21,514 bases of DNA, taken from assembly GCA_002691245.1 (NCBI GenBank), contig NZHH01000037.1, forward strand, positions 1 through 21,514, given 5' to 3'. Numbering within the stretch: the first letter of the stretch is position 1; every line of letters begins with the position of its first letter. The translations under genes and the position numbers were made by a program. Below the pieces are notes generated by a model. That model had not been told where the DNA came from and did no database searches. It worked only from the letters and a program-made list of their open reading frames with translations. Below, one piece after another: positions 8,564-15,864 of the stretch. The stretch is from Methylaequor sp002691245 (GTDB taxonomy: Bacteria; Pseudomonadota; Alphaproteobacteria; Methylaequorales; Methylaequoraceae).

Positions 8564-9613
8564 TTAAAAAGGAAGATTAATTTTTACGGTTGTTATTCCA
8601 TCCTCAGATTCTATTTGAATTGTACCTTCATGATCGTTTATTATTTTTTTTACCAAAAACAATCCAATACCTGAACTTCTTTTTTTTGTTGAAAAAAATG
8701 GTAGAAAGATTTTATTCATAGTTTCAGGGGATATACCTAATCCATTTTCAGATATTATAATGCTTAAAACATTCTTTTTAATAGGGTTTTTAATATTAGG
8801 TATTTTTATACTTTCTCCTGCTATAAATCTAGTTTGTATTTTAATATACGAATTATCTAAAAAGTTTGAGGATTCATATGAATTTATTAAAATATTATCA
8901 AAAACCTGAATGATCAGATCTCTATTAATTTTAACCAAAGGTAAGGAAGGATCAAATTCTTCTAATATCTTTATTTTATTTGGCATTTGTTTAATTTTAA
9001 ATAAGGATAAACGCAGTATTTCATGAATATTTTCTTCACTTGTTTTTTTTATATACTTAAGTTCTGAAAGATTAAAATTTGTAAATAATCTTGTTATTCT
9101 TAATGCCTCTGATTTTATAATATTGATTAATTCGTCTTCTACAACACTGTGGTTTTTTTTTATTAACTCAGAAGCAAGTTTAATAGAGGATATTGGATTA
9201 TTAATTTCATGAGCAAGAATTGCAAAAATTTCATTAAAGAATTCTATATTTTGATTATCTGCTAGATCATTATTATTAATTTTTTTAAAAATTAATATTA
9301 TATTAGGTTCTAAATCATCCGAAACGATGCATTTAATCTCAAAAAAAAAATTATCTAAGTTTAATTTATCTTTGATAGTAAAAGTTCCATGATTTTTTGA
9401 TATTTCTTTAATGTTGACGTTAAAATAATAATCATTACGAAAAATATCGCTTATTCTTTTTCCAAGCAGATAGTCATTACTTTTTTTTAATAAAGTTTGC
9501 ATCTCTTGATTACAAAAACTTATTCTTAATTCATTTTTATCTATAATAAAGATTGGGTCAGGAAAAAGTTCAAGGATGAGTTCATATGAAATTTTTTCAG
9601 AATTTTTTGACAT
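8564..9613 (-). CDS. ntrB: Nitrogen regulation sensor histidine kinase NtrB
   Basis: Soluble kinase/phosphatase partner of NtrC, 349 aa, no membrane segment. An N-terminal PAS domain (about 8-110) is followed by HisKA with AILAHEINNPISSIKLA (H135), then a C-terminal ATPase domain with N-box DNILINSYES and an ATP-lid/G2 region FFSTKKRSSGIGLFLV. The G1 box, normally D-N-G-P-G-I, reads E-N-G-L-G-I, a D-to-E change at the residue that contacts adenine; activity may be altered. In homologues PII (GlnB) controls the switch between phosphorylating and dephosphorylating NtrC. The order dusB-ntrB-ntrC is the classic nifR3-ntrB-ntrC operon, which supports NtrB over a generic PAS kinase. The gene lies 9 bp downstream of dusB and 5 bp upstream of ntrC. 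Confidence 0.87.
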   Translation of the reverse strand: MSKNSEKISYELILELFPDPIFIIDKNELRISFCNQEMQTLLKKSNDYLLGKRISDIFRNDYYFNVNIKEISKNHGTFTIKDKLNLDNFFFEIKCIVSDDLEPNIILIFKKINNNDLADNQNIEFFNEIFAILAHEINNPISSIKLASELIKKNHSVVEDELINIIKSEALRITRLFTNFNLSELKYIKKTSEENIHEILRLSLFKIKQMPNKIKILEEFDPSLPLVKINRDLIIQVFDNILINSYESSNFLDNSYIKIQTRFIAGESIKIPNIKNPIKKNVLSIIISENGLGISPETMNKIFLPFFSTKKRSSGIGLFLVKKIINDHEGTIQIESEDGITTVKINLPF

Positions 9614-9622
9614 TAATATATT

Positions 9623-10567
9623 TTAAAAAAAATCATTTATAAAACCCTTTAACTTTGATTCATCTGTACATTGATTAATTTTAGATCTGAACTCATTTGA
9701 ATTTTTNAGAGATTTTGAATACCAACCTAAATGTTTTCTAAANGATTTTAATCCTACATCAGAACCATAATGATCNATNCTTAATGAAAGGTGATTTAAA
9801 ATTATTTCTTTTTTCNNTTCTTCTGTTATTTTAAANTTTTTATATTCCTTTGACCTNAACTCTTCAAAAATCCATGGTTTTCCATAGGAACCTCGTCCAA
9901 TCATAGCACCATCNGCACATGATTCATTAACTGCATTAGTTAAATCATTAACATTATTAATATCTCCATTTACTAACACCGGGATATCAACAGCTTGCTT
10001 AACCTTTTTGACAAACTTCCAGTCTGACCTTCCTCTATACATTTGACATCTTGTTCTGCCATGAACAGTGAGCATTTTTATACCACATTCTTGAGCAATT
10101 TTAGCAATCTTTGGAGCATTTAAAGTTTTATCATCCCAACCTTTCCTCATTTTTAGAGTTACTGGTATATTAACCGCAGATGTTACTGCCTCTAATATTT
10201 TTTTTGCCAATANTTCATCTTTCATCAAGGCTGAACCAGCATAACCATTTACAACTTTTTTTACNGGACAACCCATGTTAATGTCTATTAGATCAGCACC
10301 ATTATTTTCGCAAATTTTTGCTGCATCACTCATTACTTCTGGCTCACAACCAGCTATTTGTATTGCGGATAAATNGTTATNTGTTTTCTTTATCATTTTC
10401 ATAGTTTTNGAGTTTTTTGATATTAACGCTCTACTGGCTATCATTTCTGAAAANACCAACCCTGGTTTAAATCTCTTTACAATTTCTCTANAAGGATAAT
10501 CAGTTACGCCAGACATAGGGGCTAANAAATAATTACTTTCTACTGTTAAGTTTCCAATCTTTAACAT
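9623..10567 (-). CDS. dusB: tRNA-dihydrouridine synthase DusB (NifR3)
   Basis: Flavoenzyme reducing uridine to dihydrouridine in tRNA, 314 aa. The N-terminal FMN TIM barrel begins with LAPMSGVTD (15-23). The active-site loop DINMGCPVKKV has catalytic C100; the Pro codon is CCN, so it is certain despite the N. Further FMN-binding segments are LKMRKGWDD, TVHGRTR, NGDI and MIGRGSYGKPW. A small helical C-terminal domain follows. In alphaproteobacteria this gene was first called nifR3 because it precedes ntrBC; it has no known direct role in nitrogen sensing. Its ATG shares one base with the upstream ypjD-like stop (TGATG). Of its 17 Ns, 11 are at third codon positions. Confidence 0.94.
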   Translation of the reverse strand: MLKIGNLTVESNYXLAPMSGVTDYPXREIVKRFKPGLXFSEMIASRALISKNXKTMKMIKKTXNXLSAIQIAGCEPEVMSDAAKICENNGADLIDINMGCXVKKVVNGYAGSALMKDEXLAKKILEAVTSAVNIPVTLKMRKGWDDKTLNAPKIAKIAQECGIKMLTVHGRTRCQMYRGRSDWKFVKKVKQAVDIPVLVNGDINNVNDLTNAVNESCXDGAMIGRGSYGKPWIFEEXRSKEYKXFKITEEXKKEIILNHLSLXXDHYGSDVGLKXFRKHLGWYSKSXKNSNEFRSKINQCTDESKLKGFINDFF

Positions 10568-11373
10568 CAGCTTATCAATTTCAATCCAAAATAAGAAAAT
10601 CCCATTAAAAAATACGATAACAAAATCATTTTAAACATCATTTGGCCTGTTAATCCTCTTAATATTCTAAAAAAAGTAATAAATAATGTTAAAGTTAGAG
10701 TTATTAGGCTAAATATTACTTTTTCATTGAAAAAATAAATCAATTCNTCACCACTTTCAATAAAATAATAAAGACCAGATANAAGTGAAATNACAAGGAA
10801 ACATATTGNAAGATATAAGAATCTTATTGCTAATAATTCACTTTCGTAAATAGACGGTAAGAATTCATTAATTATTTTATTAAACTTCATTTTTTTAATG
10901 TACAGACTTTGAATATATAAACAAAAAGAAGTTACCAGACTTATTGTTAATAAAGAGTAAGATAATAAGGACGTAAGTATATGTATAACTAGATACTTAT
11001 TATCAAATAATTTAAACGCATAACCATCTTCAGTAGACAANAAACCAAGTGTTAAACGAAATATTAAAATAATTAGAAAAAAGGGTATAAATAAAATTCT
11101 GTATCTCACAAACTGATATGATAGAACTGATAAGATAAAGAAAATCAAAAAAGTAATAACGACAAGTAATGAAGTGACAAGAGTCAATTTATTTGATACA
11201 AAATTNAGAACAAAAAAATAGTGAAATAAATTAATTATTCCAAGAAAGAATAGATTAAAAATATATACTATTTTATTAATATCAGAATTATTATCTANCC
11301 TTGTAAAACATGTTAGAGNAAATAAAATAAAACTCAAAAATGACAAGATCTCAATGACTATATATAAATNCAT
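10567..11373 (-). CDS. YpjD/CcsA-like cytochrome c assembly family membrane protein
   Basis: A 268-aa, very hydrophobic protein with about eight predicted membrane helices. The second half carries the CcsA-like pattern: LVIHILTSLLSYSLLTI with a conserved His, an LPSIYESELLAIRFLYL segment before a helix ending in SGLYYF, then KVIFSLITL and a last helix near FSYFGLKLI. This matches the short E. coli YpjD type of cytochrome c assembly family protein better than true CcsA, because no tryptophan-rich WWD haem-handling loop is visible. YpjD function is poorly known; it has been linked to CorC/CorB-type transport. It is the first gene of the nine-gene minus-strand array and overlaps dusB by one base. 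Its start lies only 24 bp from the divergent ispDF start. Confidence 0.72.
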   Translation of the reverse strand: MXLYIVIEILSFLSFILFXLTCFTRXDNNSDINKIVYIFNLFFLGIINLFHYFFVXNFVSNKLTLVTSLLVVITFLIFFILSVLSYQFVRYRILFIPFFLIILIFRLTLGXLSTEDGYAFKLFDNKYLVIHILTSLLSYSLLTISLVTSFCLYIQSLYIKKMKFNKIINEFLPSIYESELLAIRFLYLXICFLXISLXSGLYYFIESGXELIYFFNEKVIFSLITLTLTLFITFFRILRGLTGQMMFKMILLSYFLMGFSYFGLKLIS

Positions 11374-11397
11374 AGAATATCTATACTACATNAATTN
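11374..11397. promoter_or_regulatory. 24-bp divergent gap between the ypjD-like gene and ispDF
   Basis: This gap must serve two divergent gene sets, so the promoters probably extend into both coding regions. On the plus strand a consensus-like -10 hexamer TATACT lies at 11382-11387, 10 bp before the ispDF ATG, which would give an almost leaderless mRNA. No clear -35 hexamer and no Shine-Dalgarno sequence is seen. No equally good -10 was found for the minus strand. Two Ns (11392, 11397) limit the reading. Confidence 0.35.
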
Positions 11398-12555
11398 ATG
11401 CAAAAAAATAACCTAGCAATAATACTTAGTGGAGGAGAAGGAAAAAGATTCGACTCCAATATTCCAAAACAATTTTTTACAATTAATAATCAATCAATTA
11501 TTGAAATNAGTGTTAATAAATTAATTNCTTCAGGTCTTTTTAAAAAATTTATAATTGTAAGTCATAAAGACCATATAAATAAAACTAAAAAATTAATTAA
11601 CAATAAAGACATAATAATAATCACTGGTGGGAAAAACAGACAAGAGTCTGTATTTTTAGGTTTAAAAAAAGCAAAGGAATATAACCCAAAAAATGTTCTT
11701 ATTCATGACTCAGTAAGACCTTTTTTTTCAAAACAATTAGTAATATCAATTTTAAATGAATTAGAGAATCATCATGGAGCCATACCTTCACTTAATATTT
11801 ATGATTCAGTAAGACAATCAGACAGTTTAACTTATGACGATATTCCAAGAAAGAATTTAAAGTTAATTCAAACTCCTCAAGGATTTAGATTTAATTCAAT
11901 TTTCAATTGTCATAAAAACCTACAAGGTAAAGAATATAGTGATGATTCTATAATGTTTTACGAATTTTATAATACAATTAAAATTATTGATGGTGAAAAC
12001 TTTAATTTCAAAATAACTACTAAAAATGATTATGAAATGGCAAAATCTATGACTGGGAGGTTAGTAATGAGTGATATAAGAGTGGGTACGGGGTTTGATG
12101 TACATAAATTTAAAAAAGGAAAAGTTTTAACAATATTTGGTGTAAAAATTCCTTTTAATAAGAGTCTTGAGGGGCATTCTGATGCTGATGTAGGCTTTCA
12201 TTCAATAGTTGATGCAATACTTGGAGCATTATGCAAAGGAGATATTGGAAATCATTTTCCTCCGAGTGATGATAAGTGGAAAAACCAGGATTCCATAATT
12301 TTTATGAAACATGCTAAAAAGTTGTTAATTGAGGAAAATTTTGTAATTAATAATTTAGATATAACTCTTATTTGTGAACAACCAAAAGTTTCAGAATATA
12401 AAACTGAATTTAAAGAAAGTGTTTCAAAGTCTCTTGATATTGATAAATCAATAATTAATGTTAAAGGAACCACAACAGAAAAGTTGGGTTTTTTAGGAAG
12501 AGAAGAAGGAATAGCATGTCAAGTTTCAGTGACAATATCTAAAAATGAATTCTAA
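11398..12555 (+). CDS. ispDF: Bifunctional IspD/IspF enzyme of the MEP isoprenoid pathway
   Basis: Fused 385-aa enzyme. The IspD half (about 1-223) makes CDP-methylerythritol from MEP and CTP; the IspF half (about 224-385) makes the cyclodiphosphate. IspD motifs: nucleotide loop SGGEGKRF (11-18) with PKQ (23-25), TGGKNRQESV (77-86), IHDSVRPF (102-109) and TPQGFRF (159-165). IspF motifs: GTGFDVHKF with zinc ligands D234 and H236, then H268 in GHSDADVGFHSIVDAILGAL, the same spacing as D8/H10/H42 of the E. coli enzyme. GTTTEKLGFLGREEGI near the end is also typical. The fusion is common in alphaproteobacteria. A separate possible start for IspF lies inside the gene (12067). It overlaps pgpA by 11 bp. 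Confidence 0.95.
   Translation: MQKNNLAIILSGGEGKRFDSNIPKQFFTINNQSIIEXSVNKLIXSGLFKKFIIVSHKDHINKTKKLINNKDIIIITGGKNRQESVFLGLKKAKEYNPKNVLIHDSVRPFFSKQLVISILNELENHHGAIPSLNIYDSVRQSDSLTYDDIPRKNLKLIQTPQGFRFNSIFNCHKNLQGKEYSDDSIMFYEFYNTIKIIDGENFNFKITTKNDYEMAKSMTGRLVMSDIRVGTGFDVHKFKKGKVLTIFGVKIPFNKSLEGHSDADVGFHSIVDAILGALCKGDIGNHFPPSDDKWKNQDSIIFMKHAKKLLIEENFVINNLDITLICEQPKVSEYKTEFKESVSKSLDIDKSIINVKGTTTEKLGFLGREEGIACQVSVTISKNEF
12055..12069 (+). promoter_or_regulatory. Possible internal ribosome binding site and ATG for stand-alone IspF
   Basis: GGGAGG at 12055-12060 is followed, after 6 nt, by an in-frame ATG at 12067 (codon 224 of ispDF). Translation from there gives M-S-D-I-R-V-G-T-G-F-D-V-H, exactly where free-standing IspF proteins begin. 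Most gene starts examined in this window have weak or no Shine-Dalgarno sequence, so this one stands out. It could be a working internal start or a relic of separate genes. Confidence 0.45.
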
Positions 12556-12997
12556 TAAGAAAATTTTAAATTTTTTTTGTTCTGGATTTGGTATTGGATA
12601 TTTTCCATTTTTTCCTGGTACCATAGCATCATTATTAATCTTACCATTTTTGTGGCTATTAAAAGAAAATTTTACAATCAGCTTTATATTTTTTATCATT
12701 CTTATATACACAGTGATTTCATATGTTTTACTAAGACTTTTAAAAAATGATGAAAAAAATATAGACCCAAGTTTTATAGTATGCGATGAATATATTGGTC
12801 AATCATTGGCAATTTTGTTTTGCAGTCAAAAAATAACCGACTACTTACTTGCCTTTTTAATTTTTAGATTTTTAGATATCTATAAACCATTTCCAATAAG
12901 TTATTTTGATAACATGAAAAATGAATATGGAGTTCTACTTGATGATATTGTAGCGGGATTAATTACAACATTTATTTTCTATATCTATTATGATTAA
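12545..12997 (+). CDS. pgpA: Phosphatidylglycerophosphatase A
   Basis: Inner-membrane phosphatase turning phosphatidylglycerophosphate into phosphatidylglycerol, 150 aa, near normal length. Family signatures: SGFGIGYFPFFPGTIASLL (13-31) at the N-terminus; VCDEYIGQSLA (79-89) with the D-E pair; FRFLDIYKPFPISYFD (107-122); and YGVLLDDIVAGL (128-139). Several hydrophobic helices lie between them. The start codon lies inside the end of ispDF (11-bp overlap) and the stop overlaps the cinA start by 8 bp, so the three plus-strand genes probably form one translationally coupled operon. There is no functional link beyond envelope and isoprenoid metabolism. Confidence 0.92.
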   Translation: MNSNKKILNFFCSGFGIGYFPFFPGTIASLLILPFLWLLKENFTISFIFFIILIYTVISYVLLRLLKNDEKNIDPSFIVCDEYIGQSLAILFCSQKITDYLLAFLIFRFLDIYKPFPISYFDNMKNEYGVLLDDIVAGLITTFIFYIYYD

Positions 12998-13475
12998 AAA
13001 AGATAAAATCAAAAGACTGTTGACTACATTACAAAAAAAAAAAATTAAAATTTGTATCGCTGAATCTATTACTGGTGGGAATTTTGCAGCTGAATTAGTA
13101 AAACTAAAAAATGCGTCTAAAGTTTTAGATTATTCAGTTGTCTGTTATTCAAATAGCTCCAAATTAAAATTTCTTAATATTGATAAAGAAATAAAGGAGT
13201 TCGGAGTTGTAAGTAAAGAAATAGCAGAACTAATGGCACAAAATATTTCTCAATTCTCCTCACATACAAATCTCATATCTATTTCTTGTACTGGTCAAGC
13301 TGGCCCAACTCGACTTAATGCTAATTATGATATTGGAACAGTATTTATTGGGATTGTTTTTAAAAAAAAAAAAAAAACTGTGAAAAAAAATATTGAATTT
13401 AAAAATAGAACAAAAGTAATAGAAACTGTGACCGAGGAAATGATTGACCTCGTATTGAATACTATCAAGGATTAA
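12990..13475 (+). CDS. CinA C-terminal family nicotinamide-nucleotide amidohydrolase (PncC-like)
   Basis: Stand-alone CinA C-terminal domain, 161 aa, without the N-terminal MoaB-like domain of full CinA. Members deamidate nicotinamide mononucleotide to recycle pyridine nucleotides. Visible: AESITGG (24-30) in place of AESCTGG, with the serine kept; VVCYSNSSKLKFL (50-62); FGVVSKEIAELMA (71-83); and SCTGQAGP (99-106). The region after AGP lacks the usual glycine-rich GG..P form. Two long A tracts are coding and in frame: 12 As at 13033-13044 and 16 As at 13362-13377 (five lysines). The gene overlaps pgpA at its start and converges on ftsB, with 11 bp of tail overlap. Confidence 0.87.
   Translation: MIKKDKIKRLLTTLQKKKIKICIAESITGGNFAAELVKLKNASKVLDYSVVCYSNSSKLKFLNIDKEIKEFGVVSKEIAELMAQNISQFSSHTNLISISCTGQAGPTRLNANYDIGTVFIGIVFKKKKKTVKKNIEFKNRTKVIETVTEEMIDLVLNTIKD
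13362..13377 (+). repeat. 16-nt A tract inside the cinA-type gene, in frame
   Basis: The longest mononucleotide run noticed in the window: sixteen As encoding five lysines plus the first base of a threonine codon. Family-like sequence continues on both sides, so the frame is kept at this length. It is a clear slippage-prone site. Confidence 0.9.
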
Positions 13476-13755
13476 TTTTATATAAAAAAACTTTTTCTTT
13501 TTCATCTTTATAAAATAACTTTTCCTTAATTATTAGTTTTCTAAATTCTGATGAATTTTTAAAATTATTTAAAAAAAGTTCCAGTGATTCTTTTTTTTCT
13601 TCTTTATTTTTTAAATCAACTGATTTTTGAGATAAAGTTTTATTGTTGCTCAAAAATAATGAAATATTTTTTTTACTAAAAATCATCTCAAAAACCAAAA
13701 AGAAAAAAATCAGAAAGTATGATAAAAAGATAAAGTTATTTTTTAATTTAATCAC
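13465..13755 (-). CDS. ftsB: FtsB/DivIC-like septum formation initiator protein
   Basis: Small 96-aa bitopic membrane protein. A short cytoplasmic N-terminus and one helix (about 7-25) precede a charged, coiled-coil-prone segment (about 30-75), ending in EKLFYKDEKEKVFLYKI, like the FtsB/DivIC tail where a G-[YF]-x-x-P-x-E-x-V pattern is expected. FtsB bridges FtsL and FtsQ in the divisome. Sequence identity is weak, as usual for the family; position directly after eno, where alphaproteobacteria keep this gene, gives most of the confidence. The start is GTG, sharing GTGA with the eno stop (4-bp overlap), so translation is coupled. The 3' end overlaps cinA, which is convergent. Confidence 0.75.
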   Translation of the reverse strand: MIKLKNNFIFLSYFLIFFFLVFEMIFSKKNISLFLSNNKTLSQKSVDLKNKEEKKESLELFLNNFKNSSEFRKLIIKEKLFYKDEKEKVFLYKINP

Positions 13756-15029
13756 TTAAATCTTTCAAATGGTTTTATACCAGAAAACTTGATACTATCG
13801 TCTCTGTCTTCAATTCTAAGTAATTGATTGTACTTTGCAACCCTTTCAGATCTGCATAAAGAACCTGTTTTTATTTGACCTGAAGAAATCCCAACAGACA
13901 AATCAGAAATAAAAGTATCTTCCGTTTCTCCAGATCTGTGAGAAACAATTGTATTAAAATTATTTTCTTTTGCCATTTCTATTGCATTTATTGTTTCTGT
14001 CAATGTTCCAATTTGATTAAGTTTTATCAAAATTGAGTTAGCGCAGTTTTCATCAATACCCTTTTTAAGCCTTTCAGGTGAGGTAACAAAAAGATCATCT
14101 CCAACCAATTGACATTTGTGTCCAATCTCTTCAGTAATAACACTCCACCCATCCCAATCATTTTCATCAAGACCATCTTCGATAGAAATAATTGGATAAT
14201 TATTAATTAAGTTAGTATAGTATTTTATTAAATCTTTACTTTTTAAATTTAGAGATTCTCCAGATAATTTGTATGTACCATTTTTATAAAATTCTGATGC
14301 TGCAATATCTAGCCCTATAAAAATGTCTATTCCAGGTTTATAATTTGAATCTTCAATAGCTTGTATTATTAAATCTAGGCATTCTTTATTTGAAGAAATG
14401 TTTGGAGCAAATCCACCCTCATCACTAACTGAAGTAGAAAAGTTTTTATTTAAAAGTATTCTTTTAAGTGATTGAAAAATTTCGCAACCAGCCCTCAAAG
14501 ATTCTTTGAATGAGTTAAATTTAGCAGGTATAATCATAAATTCTTGAAAATCTAAGTTATTATTTGAGTGACATCCACCATTTACTATATTCATCATAGG
14601 TGTTGGCAAAGAATTATTAATACCACCAATGTATTTGTATAATGGAATATTTAAAAAATTTGATGAGGCTTTTGCACATGCCAATGAAACCGCTAATATT
14701 GAATTAGCACCAAGTCTTTTTTTGTTATTTGATCCATCAAGCTCAATTAGATTACTATCAATTTCTTTTTGTTTGGTAACATCAAATCCAAGAATAGTTT
14801 CTTGAATCTCTGTATTAATAAGTTTAACTGCTTTTTTAACGCCTTTTGAGAAAAACCTTTTTTTATCTCCATCTCGAAGTTCATGTGCTTCAAATGAACC
14901 AGTTGAAGCACCCGAGGGTACAGATGACATGCCTGAAGCACCAGATGAAAGCTTAATTTCAACTTCAACTGTGGGAAAACCACGGCTATCAATTATTTCT
15001 CTTGCAAAAATAGATTCAATTTTAGACAT
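13752..15029 (-). CDS. eno: Enolase
   Basis: Glycolytic enzyme interconverting 2-phosphoglycerate and phosphoenolpyruvate, 425 aa, full length. N-terminal domain: AREIIDSRGFPTVEVE and the mobile loop SGASTGSFEAHELRDGD. Barrel: NGGCHSNNNLDFQEFM with the conserved His; proton donor E204 in SDEGGFAPN; metal ligands D241, E284 (SIEDGLDENDWDG) and D311 (VGDD); base K336 (ILIKLNQIGTLTE); and SHRSGETEDTFI (363-374). All catalytic residues are in place. In other bacteria it also serves the RNA degradosome, which the sequence cannot show. The ATG shares one base with the kdsA stop, and AAGGA about 9 nt upstream is a fair ribosome binding site. Confidence 0.97.
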   Translation of the reverse strand: MSKIESIFAREIIDSRGFPTVEVEIKLSSGASGMSSVPSGASTGSFEAHELRDGDKKRFFSKGVKKAVKLINTEIQETILGFDVTKQKEIDSNLIELDGSNNKKRLGANSILAVSLACAKASSNFLNIPLYKYIGGINNSLPTPMMNIVNGGCHSNNNLDFQEFMIIPAKFNSFKESLRAGCEIFQSLKRILLNKNFSTSVSDEGGFAPNISSNKECLDLIIQAIEDSNYKPGIDIFIGLDIAASEFYKNGTYKLSGESLNLKSKDLIKYYTNLINNYPIISIEDGLDENDWDGWSVITEEIGHKCQLVGDDLFVTSPERLKKGIDENCANSILIKLNQIGTLTETINAIEMAKENNFNTIVSHRSGETEDTFISDLSVGISSGQIKTGSLCRSERVAKYNQLLRIEDRDDSIKFSGIKPFERFK

Positions 15030-15862
15030 TAATTTAGTTCCTTATTTTTTGAAAGATTATCATATAACATTAATATTTGAATTAACTTACCTAAATCCTT
15101 CAAAGGTACCATATTAGCTCCATCAGAAGGTGCTTTATCTGGGTTTTCATGTGTCTCTATAAACATTCCAGAAATCCCAGTAGTAACAGCAGCTTTTGCG
15201 AGAACATCAACGAATTCAGATTGCCCATCTGAGTAGGTGCCATTTCCCCCTGGAAGTTGAACTGAATGAGTAGCATCAAAAATAACTGGAAAACCTGTCT
15301 TTTTCATTATGGGTAGAGATCTCATATCAGAAACTAAATTATTGTAACCAAACATTGTTCCTCTCTCTGTAAGAAGTAAGCTTTTATTCCCTGTTGATAA
15401 AACTTTCTTAATAATATTGGGAACATCCCAAGGTGATAAGAATTGACCTTTTTTTATATTTACAGGTAACATGGTCTTTCCGGCTTCAATTATTAGATCA
15501 GTTTGCCTACATAAAAACGCAGGTATTTGGATTAGATCTAAATGCTCCTTTACCAATTTGCAATGCGAAACATCGTGAATATCTGAAGTAACTGGGCAAT
15601 TATATTTCTGTTTAATATCAGATAAAATATTTAATCCTTTTTTTATACCAATACCTCTTTTGCTTTTATGACTAGTTCTATTTGCCTTATCATAAGAGCT
15701 TTTAAAAATATAACTAAAATCTAATTTTTTTGATAACTTATCAATTTCATCACAGATTTCAAACGCATGCTGTCTGCTCTCTAATTGACATGGACCTAAA
15801 ATAAATTTAATTTCAGATGAATTTGACATAAAAAAATTATTATTGATTTGAATCTTTCTCAT
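15029..15862 (-). CDS. kdsA: 3-deoxy-8-phosphooctulonate synthase, metal-dependent class
   Basis: Condenses phosphoenolpyruvate and arabinose 5-phosphate to KDO-8-phosphate for lipopolysaccharide, 277 aa. Motifs: ILGPCQLESRQHA, FKSSYDKANRTS, SDIHD, IPAFLCRQTDLI, KKGQFLSPWD, LLTERGTMFGYNNLV, FDATHSVQLPGG, and ETHENPDKAPSDG. The metal ligands of the Aquifex-type enzyme (C11, H185, E222, D233) map to C25, H199, E236 and D247 with a constant offset of 14, so this is the metal-dependent class, not the metal-free E. coli class with Asn at the Cys site. It implies a KDO-containing outer membrane. It sits between pyrG (2-bp gap) and eno (1-bp overlap); CTP from PyrG is also used to activate KDO. Confidence 0.96.
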   Translation of the reverse strand: MRKIQINNNFFMSNSSEIKFILGPCQLESRQHAFEICDEIDKLSKKLDFSYIFKSSYDKANRTSHKSKRGIGIKKGLNILSDIKQKYNCPVTSDIHDVSHCKLVKEHLDLIQIPAFLCRQTDLIIEAGKTMLPVNIKKGQFLSPWDVPNIIKKVLSTGNKSLLLTERGTMFGYNNLVSDMRSLPIMKKTGFPVIFDATHSVQLPGGNGTYSDGQSEFVDVLAKAAVTTGISGMFIETHENPDKAPSDGANMVPLKDLGKLIQILMLYDNLSKNKELN

Positions 15863-15864
15863 CT

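Noticed and set aside
13433..13452. CGAGG/CCTCG inverted repeat as a terminator near the cinA-type 3' end
   Set aside because: Only a 5-bp stem with a 10-nt loop, inside the coding region, and no T run follows directly.
14747..14992. Open frame on the minus strand inside eno
   Set aside because: It lies wholly within the enolase gene in another frame, with no recognisable protein features.
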